Assembly (NCBI GenBank): GCA_003225175.1
Contig: QIBA01000061.1
Location: forward strand, 1 to 56,122
Length of the DNA: 56,122 bases
Reading direction: 5' to 3'
Source of the DNA: Acidobacteriota bacterium
Lineage (GTDB): Bacteria > Acidobacteriota > Terriglobia > Terriglobales > Acidobacteriaceae
Shown: piece after piece, positions 17,741-25,800 of the stretch
Layout: the number at the start of each line of letters is the position of its first letter
Numbering within the stretch: position 1 is the stretch's first letter
Translations under genes and position numbers: made by a program
The notes under the pieces: generated by a model
What the model saw: the letters and a program-made list of their open reading frames with translations, nothing else
Database searches by the model: none
Told to the model about the DNA's origin: nothing

Positions 17741-18775
17741 TTATACGGCGATCCTTCGTAAGGCATATTGATCATCGGCTTTGCGTATTGCCGATTTTGC
17801 TTTTTTCTTGCGCGAGAGATGCCAATCCCATGCTGTTGTCAGGACGGTTTGCAGATCGGAGAACTTGGGATGCCATTCGAGTATTTCGGGAGCCTTGCGT
17901 ACCTGCGCGACCAGCACTGCCGGATCACCGGCACGTCGAGCACAGTTATGTGTACTGATCACTCGGCCAGTTACTTGTTCCGCTGTCGCTATGACTTGGC
18001 GAACGGAATGTCCGCAGCCGGTACCTAAGTTGATGGCAGTGCTCGTTCCGCCGACTTCCAGATATTGCAGTGCGGCCGTATGTGCCGCAGCAAGGTCGGA
18101 GACATGAACGTAATCCCGGATCGCAGTACCATCGGGCGTTGGATAGTCGGTACCATAGATCTCTACCGAAGGACGATTGCTTAGCGCGGTATCAAGAACC
18201 AAGGGGATGAGATGGGTCTCCGGCGTATGGACCTCGCCCAGGTCGCCGTCGGGATCGGCGCCCGCCGCATTGAAATAGCGTAAAGTGACCCATTTCAGCC
18301 CATACGCCTCGCCGTACCATTTCAGCGCTCGCTCGATAAATAGCTTCGACTCACCGTAGGGATTCACCGGCCGTTGTGCATGTTCTTCAGTGATAGGTAC
18401 ACATTCGGGAATTCCATATGTCGCGCAGGTGGAAGAGAAGACGATGCGCCGAACGTCCGCCCTGAGCATGGCGTCGAAAAGAGTAAGCGTATTGACAATG
18501 TTGTTGTGGAAATATTTGCGAGGATCGGTCATCGAGTCGCCGACGTAAGCGTTCGCAGCGAAGTGAATTACCGCGCCGATACGATGTTCAAGCAGCACGC
18601 GCCGGAGCAGCACTGGGTCGCCGACATTTCCTTCCGCAACCGGTCCCCATTGCACAGCCCAGCGATGTCCGGTGCTGAAGTCATCCAGGACAATCGGTTC
18701 ATAGCCGCACTTCGCCAGTGCCTTGGCCGTATGACTGCCGATGTAACCTGCTCCTCCAGTTAACAGAACGCGCAC
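17741..18775 (-). CDS. galE: UDP-glucose 4-epimerase
   Basis: 344 residues. The N-terminal Rossmann motif is GGAGYIGSH, followed by DDFSTGH. The catalytic residues are Ser/Thr in VFSSTCATYG and Tyr/Lys in NPYGESK. The downstream NAAGADPDGDLGE and GTAIRDYVHVSDLA are typical of GalE. It interconverts UDP-glucose and UDP-galactose (or the N-acetyl forms) using bound NAD+. It is the last gene of a nine-gene minus-strand operon, 36 bases after its neighbour. In that setting it would supply a UDP-sugar for the glycosyltransferases of the operon. The C-terminal 20 residues are basic and extend past the usual end. Confidence 0.95.
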   Translation of the reverse strand: MRVLLTGGAGYIGSHTAKALAKCGYEPIVLDDFSTGHRWAVQWGPVAEGNVGDPVLLRRVLLEHRIGAVIHFAANAYVGDSMTDPRKYFHNNIVNTLTLFDAMLRADVRRIVFSSTCATYGIPECVPITEEHAQRPVNPYGESKLFIERALKWYGEAYGLKWVTLRYFNAAGADPDGDLGEVHTPETHLIPLVLDTALSNRPSVEIYGTDYPTPDGTAIRDYVHVSDLAAAHTAALQYLEVGGTSTAINLGTGCGHSVRQVIATAEQVTGRVISTHNCARRAGDPAVLVAQVRKAPEILEWHPKFSDLQTVLTTAWDWHLSRKKKAKSAIRKADDQYALRRIAV

Positions 18776-18811
18776 AATGCCTCCGTGAAATCTAAAGTTA
18801 GCTTGGGATCT

Positions 18812-20032
18812 TTACAACCCCATGACCTGAGTTCTTTCGCGCACGCAAGCTGTCTCTGCGCCTCGTGCAGGTGTCGTCGTAGCGAGAGCGATGTTCAGTA
18901 GGATTTCCATGTTTCGCTTCGCATCAAAGTAAGTTTCTGCAATCTGCCGTGCTGCCCGGCAATGGCGTTCGTAATCAGCATTAATCGCAGCCAAACCGTC
19001 GGCCGCTTCTGCTGCAGTTGAAAAACGAAACATGCCTTCGCCATTGGGCAGGAAGGAGCTTGATCCGGTGTTCTGCACTACTACAGGTTTGCCGCTCGCC
19101 AGATAACAGATAGTCCGATCGCTGATCCAGGCATTCTGGAGCTTCACATAAGATCGTTTGGCGCAACTGAACTCACCACGCGAGCCTTGAATGTAAGCCT
19201 GATATTTTTCCGGCGTGGTGGCAATGTCGCGGGAATCACGGATGTGCCAGCCACGCCGTTCCAGGTCTTTCCATTCCGCCATGTCACGTTCCGTGCGCAT
19301 AAACAGCGCCAGCTCCAGTGGCTGGCTGGTCAATCGCGGCAAATCGGCGAATTCCAGGAAGGCAACACGTTTGGTATTTTCGTAAGCTTCCTCTCCATCC
19401 ACGACCCAATCTGAAGAATCCCAATTTGATACAGTCGTGAAGGCATAGCTGCCGGGGTTAAACACGTAGGGCCAATGCTCAAGAGATACTGGAGGACAAA
19501 AATGAATCCACGGTAAATCGCTCTCGCGAGGTCCGGCAGCCGGTGCGCCGACCGTTTCCCCGATGGTGAAATAGAAATCGTGACGGGGCACGCTGAGCTG
19601 TGCACGACTCATCCAAAACTGCAGCAGTCCGGGATCGATATCCAGCAGTGCCGTGCGCCGGAATTGGGCCAACAGCCCCGGGCTGATGGCGTAGTGGAAA
19701 TTCAACAAGAGGTCTGCTTTAGCAAAAATCGCTTCCGCGTTCGCTCGCGATATATTGAGGTACTCTGTTGGCGCTTCGGGCGACGGTTCTTTATCTCGCG
19801 TGAGATAAAGGATGCACTTCCCGTCCAAGCCATACTGTTGCATCCGCGCGCGAAAGATGGACAGCGCGGCGGCTTCTCGCTCCGCTCGACCTTTGGTGCG
19901 AGAAGCCTCCAGCCAATACACGTCGTGGCCCAAGAGTCGCAGCCCAAGGACATATTGCAGATAGACCCAGAAGTGTCCGCCTCCTTCCGGATAATTCACA
20001 ACGTCGTATGCGGAAATGACAATTGTCGCCAT
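18812..20032 (-). CDS. Glycosyltransferase-like protein (GT-B, CgeB-like)
   Basis: 406 residues and cytosolic. The N-terminal half begins with a strand and a Gly-rich turn (IVISAYDVVNYPEGGGHFWV), with GLRLLGHDVYWLEA as in a GT-B donor/acceptor domain. The C-terminal half has SCAKRSYVKLQNAWISDRTI and CYLASGKPVVVQNTG, with a later GMFRFSTAAEAADGLAAINADY. This arrangement resembles the end of GT-B glycosyltransferases of the CgeB/GT4-like group. I cannot assign a sugar. It sits between the third kinase and galE in the nine-gene operon, 10 bases after the kinase, so it probably uses a GalE-derived UDP-sugar (inference). Confidence 0.75.
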   Translation of the reverse strand: MATIVISAYDVVNYPEGGGHFWVYLQYVLGLRLLGHDVYWLEASRTKGRAEREAAALSIFRARMQQYGLDGKCILYLTRDKEPSPEAPTEYLNISRANAEAIFAKADLLLNFHYAISPGLLAQFRRTALLDIDPGLLQFWMSRAQLSVPRHDFYFTIGETVGAPAAGPRESDLPWIHFCPPVSLEHWPYVFNPGSYAFTTVSNWDSSDWVVDGEEAYENTKRVAFLEFADLPRLTSQPLELALFMRTERDMAEWKDLERRGWHIRDSRDIATTPEKYQAYIQGSRGEFSCAKRSYVKLQNAWISDRTICYLASGKPVVVQNTGSSSFLPNGEGMFRFSTAAEAADGLAAINADYERHCRAARQIAETYFDAKRNMEILLNIALATTTPARGAETACVRERTQVMGL

Positions 20033-20042
20033 TAGCAGACTC

Positions 20043-21020
20043 TCAGATCAGGCCCAATCGCTTGGCTGCTGTGTGCAGATGATCGAATCGCGATAAATTT
20101 TTTTCACGAATTGTCCAATCGGGCTGCTCACCAAGCCAGCGAAAATGCAGATAAATTCGTGCAGCCGCGAACGTGCGCTGAAAGTTGGAGGGCGCACCTT
20201 CAGGCCAGCGTGCGAGCAGGTAAGCATTCTCGCAACTGCTGACAATATTGGCGGGCCAGTGCTTACCTTCCGTCAGCGCGGCTAAATCTATTTCCCCGGC
20301 CGCCACCGCAGCCGATTCCCAGTCCACCATAAAGATGCGATGGTTTCGGAGGAGGACGGTTTTGGCGTAGAACTCGCCATGAATAATAGTAGGTCGCTCT
20401 TGCAAGAGAGGAGCAAACCACTCATCACTGCTGCTTAGTTCGATCAACCAGGGAAAGCGTCCATGCAGGGGACGAGCGAACTCGCACGTGCGGCGCGCCC
20501 AGCCACGGTAGTAATCCTCGTCATACCGTTTCAGGAAAGTGAGTGAAGGATCATTGATGCGGCCTTCATGCGCAGCATGGAATTTCGCGATCCAGCGGGC
20601 TGCATCGGTCATCGCTTCGGGTTGACGTATTGCCCGTTTCCAAACGATGTCGCTCACCCGAACACTGCGATATACATATTCGAGAAACAAGGCAAAGTCG
20701 CCGGTGCGAGGGTCAGCGTGTGCGCCCAGACACCTTGGTCTAAAGCCTGGCAACGTCTGAAGCAGGTGTTGATAGACTTCGATCTCGTAGGGAATATCGC
20801 CGCGGTGTCCGTAAGAATCATGGCCTTGCCCAACCTGATATTTGATAAACACGCGCCTGTTGCGGCCCTCAGGTGACTGAAAGGTGACAATCTCGTTGGG
20901 AAAGGTACTCATGAATGGCGGCAGACTTCTTCTGACGATTCTTAGTGGACGCTGTTCATGCCGGCCGCGACTGAGCGCGGCCGTAAGACGGCTTGCCAAA
21001 GTCTCCAAGTCGGGCAACAT
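20043..21020 (-). CDS. APH-fold phosphotransferase, divergent (third kinase)
   Basis: About 325 residues from the ATG at 21020; a GTG at 21068 would overlap the previous gene by 34 bases. The N-lobe Lys is probably in RRVFIKYQVG. The Brenner motif reads IIHGEFYAKTVLL: His214 is kept, but the catalytic Asp is Glu216 and the metal-binding Asn is Thr221. The DFG-equivalent Asp is kept in FMVDWESAAVAAGEIDLA. APH-fold enzymes phosphorylate hydroxyl groups on antibiotics, choline, sugars or amino acids. With two changed key residues it may be a weak or non-canonical kinase, or a regulatory partner of the two kinases before it. It is part of the nine-gene operon. Confidence 0.82.
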   Translation of the reverse strand: MLPDLETLASRLTAALSRGRHEQRPLRIVRRSLPPFMSTFPNEIVTFQSPEGRNRRVFIKYQVGQGHDSYGHRGDIPYEIEVYQHLLQTLPGFRPRCLGAHADPRTGDFALFLEYVYRSVRVSDIVWKRAIRQPEAMTDAARWIAKFHAAHEGRINDPSLTFLKRYDEDYYRGWARRTCEFARPLHGRFPWLIELSSSDEWFAPLLQERPTIIHGEFYAKTVLLRNHRIFMVDWESAAVAAGEIDLAALTEGKHWPANIVSSCENAYLLARWPEGAPSNFQRTFAAARIYLHFRWLGEQPDWTIREKNLSRFDHLHTAAKRLGLI

Positions 21021-21034
21021 TGAAGTCGGCGTTT

Positions 21035-22096
21035 TCAGGAGGTTGCGACCTGCATCTTGTTTTCGCACGATAGCACCGGTTCAAGATCTTCAAACCATTG
21101 GTCCACTTCGGCCAAAGCTTCCCAGCCCCATGACGCTTGATCCTGCACCAGGGCAATGGCTGGCCAGATAATGCGATTGGCCAAGCGCGCATACTCAGCA
21201 GTTTCGAAAAGGGAATTTAGGTCATCGCTTGATGGCAGGCTCCACCCCCCGCGCGACATTTCTTCGCGATACAATTTCAAAACCCAGGGGCGATCCTCAA
21301 GGGGCAAACGCATGAGAAAAGTCGAAAGATCGTAGCTCGCAGGTCCGACGGCGACATGGTCCCAGTCGATCAGGCGCGCAAGAAGACCTTTTGCCGTAGG
21401 GATGACGAAAACGTTGATGGCCCATAGATCTCCATGCAGCAAAGTCTCCGGGCAGCCGCATTTGTCGAGCATCTGCGCACGCTGCGGAATTTCCCGCCTC
21501 AGGTCATAGAGCCGGTGCAGCAGGCGCTTGTGCAATTGAACATTCTGCGGCGCAGGTTCACAGACCTCGAGCGCGTACATGGCATCGCGCACGTTGGCTT
21601 GGTAAAAGTGAATGCCCAGGTCGCCGCCGTGCAATCGGACTTCTCCAAGCAGCGGATGACAGGCGAACTGTGTGTGCAGGCGGGCGATCATTTTGATTGC
21701 TGCACTGACGCACTCGCGATTGACTTGCTTCTGATTTAGTTCGTAGCAACCCAGGTCATCATAGACATGCCAGACACAATTCCCGTCTGGGTCTGCGACA
21801 CTGCCCAATAACGCTGGACCGTGGTCGCTCATGCCAACGGCAGGCAGCCAGCGTCTATCAATCAGTTCAGTGCGTTGTGCGATCTCGGGCCTCAGGCGCT
21901 TAACTATGAGCTGGCGAGTTTGACCTTTGACAACAAAGCAGAGCCGGAACACGCGCGAACCACGCGGCTGCAAGGTTTGCTGCTCGATGAAGTGCCCGTC
22001 TGCCTCGCGACCGAGCAGCTTCTCCAGCAATCCCCGCAATTCGGTCAGGCCAGGCTGATCATGACCTTCAAGCACTCTCTCCAAACCCTCAATCAC
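21035..22096 (-). CDS. APH-fold phosphotransferase (second kinase)
   Basis: 353 residues from a GTG at 22096, with GGAG six bases upstream. The stop of the previous gene (TAA) ends one base before this start, so translation is likely coupled. The N-lobe Lys is in QLIVKRLRP. The Brenner motif is complete (LLHGDLWAINVF: His221, Asp223, Asn228). The metal-binding Asp is in RLIDWDHVAVGPASYDLSTF. The predicted reaction is ATP-dependent phosphorylation of a small hydroxylated substrate; the identity is unknown. It is one of three tandem kinases in the operon, and the sequences differ enough that each probably has its own substrate. Confidence 0.88.
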   Translation of the reverse strand: MIEGLERVLEGHDQPGLTELRGLLEKLLGREADGHFIEQQTLQPRGSRVFRLCFVVKGQTRQLIVKRLRPEIAQRTELIDRRWLPAVGMSDHGPALLGSVADPDGNCVWHVYDDLGCYELNQKQVNRECVSAAIKMIARLHTQFACHPLLGEVRLHGGDLGIHFYQANVRDAMYALEVCEPAPQNVQLHKRLLHRLYDLRREIPQRAQMLDKCGCPETLLHGDLWAINVFVIPTAKGLLARLIDWDHVAVGPASYDLSTFLMRLPLEDRPWVLKLYREEMSRGGWSLPSSDDLNSLFETAEYARLANRIIWPAIALVQDQASWGWEALAEVDQWFEDLEPVLSCENKMQVATS

Positions 22097-22097
22097 G

Positions 22098-23105
22098 TTA
22101 ACTCCAACGCAAAGCGGTTAGCGCTTTCGGCATAGCGGGTTCGTAAAATCGCAGTGTGGGTATCGCCTTCAGCAGTTGGGCGGGAAGCGCAAACTCCAGC
22201 CCGGCTGTTGCCCAGCTCATTTGATTAATGAGGCGGAGAAGATTGCCACAAGCTGCGACGGCTTCAATGTCGTGTAAATCCAAATGTGGATGCCCACGAT
22301 TTAAGACGGAGCAGTAAATGCTAAGGTCAGGACTTGCTGCGCGATCGATGGATTGAGCTAGATCAGCGGCCGGCAGGCCCCAGCCAGCGAATTCCCAGTC
22401 GAACGCCAGCAGTGCAGGGCCATTATCAGTTTCGCGAATACGCAGATTCTTAATGACGAAATCGCCATGCACGAGCGCCGGCGGCATCAGCTCAGATATT
22501 TTTTCAAGCTCACTCCAATGCGATTCCAAAACATCAAGATGAATGGCGATCTTGCGAAACAGCGCCGTATCCTCGGCCGATAGTGGAGTGCCGTAAAGGG
22601 AATGCACTATCGCCTGGCAATTGCGCAGTAATTGCAGGTAATAGTCGAGTTCGCGATTGGGAAGTAAGGATTTGAAGTCAGCCGCCGCGGTAGTTAACTG
22701 TATTTCCGCCAGCCAATAACCTGCCAACGCGCGGTGATCGGGAAGTTGGGGAGAATAAAAACATCCGGCGGCATCTTCGAGGAAAAGCCAGCAGAAGTCC
22801 CCATCCGGGTCTTCGAGCAGACCATAGCAAGCAAGCACGGGCATCCCCGTGCGAGGTAGGAGTTCCCCAAGGATGAATCGTTCGAGACGCGCCCTTGCTG
22901 TCCGGCATCTCTTGGCGATAACCCCCATGCGATGCTGCGTGGCGTGGTTGAGCCGATAAACGGTGCTGTATCGTCTCCGCTGCAGAACTTCGAGACTTCC
23001 TGGCTCCCAGGAATCCGATTGGAGTTGCAGCCAAGCCTGGACAGCTCGATGCTCTCCCACGCCTTCGGTCAAGACTTCCAGAATCTTATGTCTAGGCATT
23101 GGCAT
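22098..23105 (-). CDS. APH-fold phosphotransferase (first kinase)
   Basis: About 335 residues from the ATG at 23105 (a GGGGA lies just upstream; a second ATG at 23099 is also possible). It overlaps the end of the ATP-grasp gene by 14 bases. The N-lobe has RRRYSTVYRL and GVIAKRCR (Lys). The Brenner motif is ALVHGDFVIKNLRI, with Asp and Asn in place, followed by LLAFDWEFAGWGLPAADLA. The frame upstream to 23177 lies inside the ATP-grasp gene and was discarded. All catalytic residues are present. It has the same role class as its two neighbours, with an unknown substrate. Confidence 0.86.
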   Translation of the reverse strand: MPMPRHKILEVLTEGVGEHRAVQAWLQLQSDSWEPGSLEVLQRRRYSTVYRLNHATQHRMGVIAKRCRTARARLERFILGELLPRTGMPVLACYGLLEDPDGDFCWLFLEDAAGCFYSPQLPDHRALAGYWLAEIQLTTAAADFKSLLPNRELDYYLQLLRNCQAIVHSLYGTPLSAEDTALFRKIAIHLDVLESHWSELEKISELMPPALVHGDFVIKNLRIRETDNGPALLAFDWEFAGWGLPAADLAQSIDRAASPDLSIYCSVLNRGHPHLDLHDIEAVAACGNLLRLINQMSWATAGLEFALPAQLLKAIPTLRFYEPAMPKALTALRWS

Positions 23106-23958
23106 GGGTCCCCGCGACAGCCATGTGACTGCTTTGCGGCGCCAGTTCTCCCCGTGCAGCACGCTCGGCGGCGGCATAGAAGTACTGCGCTAACAAGTGC
23201 GGTGCATCCGGAACACCCTTGAAACCCGGAATGCTGCACATATCTACGACATACGGTATTCCTCCACTCTCGATAACATCCACACCGTATAAGTCGAGAC
23301 CGAATGCGCGACCGCAGCGCAGGGCAATTTCACGTAACTCGGGCGAGAGCACGAAGGGTTCTCCCCGTTTTTCGTCTTCAGTCCGGCGGGGAAAAATCTT
23401 CTTTACTCCATAGAGTCGGCCGCCAATCGCGTAGATCTTCCGATCAACGCCATCGTTGGCATGAAAGCGCTGGGCAAACGCGGGCTCGCGGCCGCAATTC
23501 ACCTGGGAAAGCTCAGCTGGGGATCGAATGATACGAACGTGATGGCCGCCTGTCCCCTGATACGGCTTGATGATGAGCGGCCCTGAGTCGAGCAGCGGAA
23601 GCAATTGAACAGGTTGCGATGCAACGTAGGTGGCAGGTGTAGGGATGCCCGAAGCCTGCAGGATTCGCGAAACGATGATCTTGTCGCGCAGGATCGCGGA
23701 AGTCGGGTACGGATTCACGATGACGGCACCCAACTCATGGAGCGCTCCCGACAAGCTGAGCGAGAGCCCGCTCGTGTGCCGCAGAACGTACAGGTCGTGT
23801 TCGACGCGGACTTGCGAGAGATCGAGCATCCCATGAACCGGATGGATGATGTCAGTAATTGCGCCGTATTCTGCCAGCAACTGCACCACGGCGGGCATGA
23901 AGCTCCGGCTCTTCTCGGAGTAATGTGGCAACAGGAACCCAATGCGCAATTTCTTCAT
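23092..23958 (-). CDS. ATP-grasp ligase, RimK-like
   Basis: About 288 residues, started at the ATG at 23958 (MKKLRIGFLLPHYSEKSR) because the preceding residues in the frame overlap the ABC gene end. The ATP-grasp fold shows LRDKIIVSRILQASGIPTPA (A-domain to B-domain helix), the nucleotide-binding strand PLIIKPYQGTGGHHV (Lys plus Gly loop), the RKIYAIGGRLYGVKK strand, and YGVDVIESGGIPYVVDM then CSIPGF. In most RimK or D-Ala ligase relatives the last motif is VxEVNxxPG; here it is VVDMCSIPG, so one metal ligand is Asp and the Asn is replaced. It should form an amide or ester from a carboxylate via acyl phosphate. The gap to the ABC gene is 10 bases. Confidence 0.85.
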   Translation of the reverse strand: MKKLRIGFLLPHYSEKSRSFMPAVVQLLAEYGAITDIIHPVHGMLDLSQVRVEHDLYVLRHTSGLSLSLSGALHELGAVIVNPYPTSAILRDKIIVSRILQASGIPTPATYVASQPVQLLPLLDSGPLIIKPYQGTGGHHVRIIRSPAELSQVNCGREPAFAQRFHANDGVDRKIYAIGGRLYGVKKIFPRRTEDEKRGEPFVLSPELREIALRCGRAFGLDLYGVDVIESGGIPYVVDMCSIPGFKGVPDAPHLLAQYFYAAAERAARGELAPQSSHMAVAGTHANA

Positions 23959-23968
23959 AATCACGCTT

Positions 23969-25771
23969 TCACACCTGCAACACGGCCCGCGTACCTGGCT
24001 CAACCCCAACAAGCCTGCCCTTTTCGATCCTTACAACCACGTCGCACTGCTGCAATGCACTGGGCCGGTGAGTGATGACAAACGTTGTCCGTCCGCGAGC
24101 GAGCCGTTCCAACGCGTCCAAAATGGCAGCTTCGGTTTTCATGTCAACGGAACTGGTTGGCTCATCCAGAATCAGAATGGGCGCGTCCTTCAGGAACGCC
24201 CGCGCAATCGAAATGCGCTGGCGTTCGCCGCCGGAAAGGCGCATGCCGCGTTCGCCAACAACTGTTTCATAACTGCGTGGCAGGCCGAGAATGAAATCGT
24301 GCGCATTGGCAGCCTGGGCCGCAGCCATGATCTCCGCTTGGCTAGCGTTGGAACGGGCATACGCAATATTCTCGGCGATGCTGGTTGAAAATAGCACCGG
24401 CTCCTGAAGAACAATTGCGAACTGATTGCGCAAATCGGAAACCTTATAATCGCGAAGGTCCACACCATCGAGCAGGATTTCTCCCTGGCTGGGATCGTAG
24501 AAGCGAGTCAGCAAATTCACTAGTGTGGTTTTTCCTGCGCCGGTGGTTCCGATAATCCCGATGCAGCTGCCGGGGTATGCCTCAAACGATATGTCTTCAA
24601 GCACCAGTCGATCGTCATAAGCGAACGATACGTGACGAAATGTCATCGCACCTGAAGTTCGTACTAGTGGCCGTGCGAAGGGGCGCTCGAGCACATCGGG
24701 CGCTTCGTCCAGAAGCGCGAATGCGCGCTCGGCGCCAACAAAGTAGGTCTGCATGCTGGCCATTTTCTTGCCGATTGTCCGCAAAGGGCCGTAGACCTGA
24801 CTCAAATAGCCCATCACTAATAGCAGACTGCCCAGCGTCAATTCTCCCGCTTTGATATCGTGCACGCCGATGTACAGCACAGTGGCCATGCCCATTGCTG
24901 TTAGGAATGCAAGCACAATCCCATAACTGCCCTGCAGTTTTTCCTGGTAAAGGCGCTCTCGCATTCCTTCGTTCGATCTATGCATAAAGCGGTCATGCTC
25001 ACGCTGCTCTTGTCCAAATGCCCTCACCACTCGAACCGAACCCAACACTTCTTGCACCACAGATAAGGCAGAACTCTCGATGTTCCTGACTTTTCGCGAT
25101 TGTCTCCGCATTCTTCGCCGGTAGAAGCTCGAAGCCACTAACACTAGTGGTGAAATTGCCAACCCAACTAGCGCAAATTTCCAACTGATGCGCGCTGTGA
25201 CGTAAATCATGGCAATCAGCGTGATAGCTGACGAGAAAAACGGCACAATTCCGATGACGACGATATTTTGTAAGGCCGTGGCGTCGTACTGAATCCGGTA
25301 AAGGGAATCGGCAGTACCCTGAGTATCGTGATATGACAACGACAGTCGCTGCACGTGACGGAAGAGCTTGGCGCGAAACTGCCGAAGAATTTTTTCTCCT
25401 GTATAAGCTGTAAGAAACGAGGCGCCGAACTCCCGAAGCTGGTTCGCTAAGGCAACCGTCACCAAGAGGACGATGGCCAAAAACAGCAAAGAGTGCGCCG
25501 AACCTTTTACGGACGAGGGCAGCAGCGCCGTGAGGAAATGCGGCAGGGGACGCGAGCCAATCACATTGTCGACTGCAATCTTCAGGGGCAGGGGGACCAG
25601 CAGCGCCAGTGGAGCTCCGAGCAAACTCACTAAAAACAGAACCGCCAAATGACCGGAGTAGGGCCGCATCTCAAGCCACAGGCGCCAAATATTGGAAGAC
25701 ACGCGATTGGTTCTGACGAACTGCGCCGGTTTTCCGGCGGATGGTCGATATGTGCGCTCCTCTGGACTCAT
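23969..25771 (-). CDS. ABC exporter, fused membrane and ATPase domains (MsbA-like)
   Basis: 600 residues, the usual length for a half-transporter that works as a homodimer. Six TM helices lie in residues 40-310. The nucleotide-binding domain has Walker A GTTGAGKTT (408-416), the Q-loop VLQEPVLF, the signature LSGGERQR (512-519), Walker B ILILDEPTS with catalytic Glu537, and the H-loop His in FVITHRPS. It exports lipid-linked, peptide or glycolipid products in relatives. Within the operon it follows the TonB receptor and precedes the ATP-grasp/kinase block, so it is the natural candidate to move the product across the inner membrane (inference). Confidence 0.94.
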   Translation of the reverse strand: MSPEERTYRPSAGKPAQFVRTNRVSSNIWRLWLEMRPYSGHLAVLFLVSLLGAPLALLVPLPLKIAVDNVIGSRPLPHFLTALLPSSVKGSAHSLLFLAIVLLVTVALANQLREFGASFLTAYTGEKILRQFRAKLFRHVQRLSLSYHDTQGTADSLYRIQYDATALQNIVVIGIVPFFSSAITLIAMIYVTARISWKFALVGLAISPLVLVASSFYRRRMRRQSRKVRNIESSALSVVQEVLGSVRVVRAFGQEQREHDRFMHRSNEGMRERLYQEKLQGSYGIVLAFLTAMGMATVLYIGVHDIKAGELTLGSLLLVMGYLSQVYGPLRTIGKKMASMQTYFVGAERAFALLDEAPDVLERPFARPLVRTSGAMTFRHVSFAYDDRLVLEDISFEAYPGSCIGIIGTTGAGKTTLVNLLTRFYDPSQGEILLDGVDLRDYKVSDLRNQFAIVLQEPVLFSTSIAENIAYARSNASQAEIMAAAQAANAHDFILGLPRSYETVVGERGMRLSGGERQRISIARAFLKDAPILILDEPTSSVDMKTEAAILDALERLARGRTTFVITHRPSALQQCDVVVRIEKGRLVGVEPGTRAVLQV

Positions 25772-25800
25772 TAGAAACTCGAAACCGATAGCCGGTTGGA

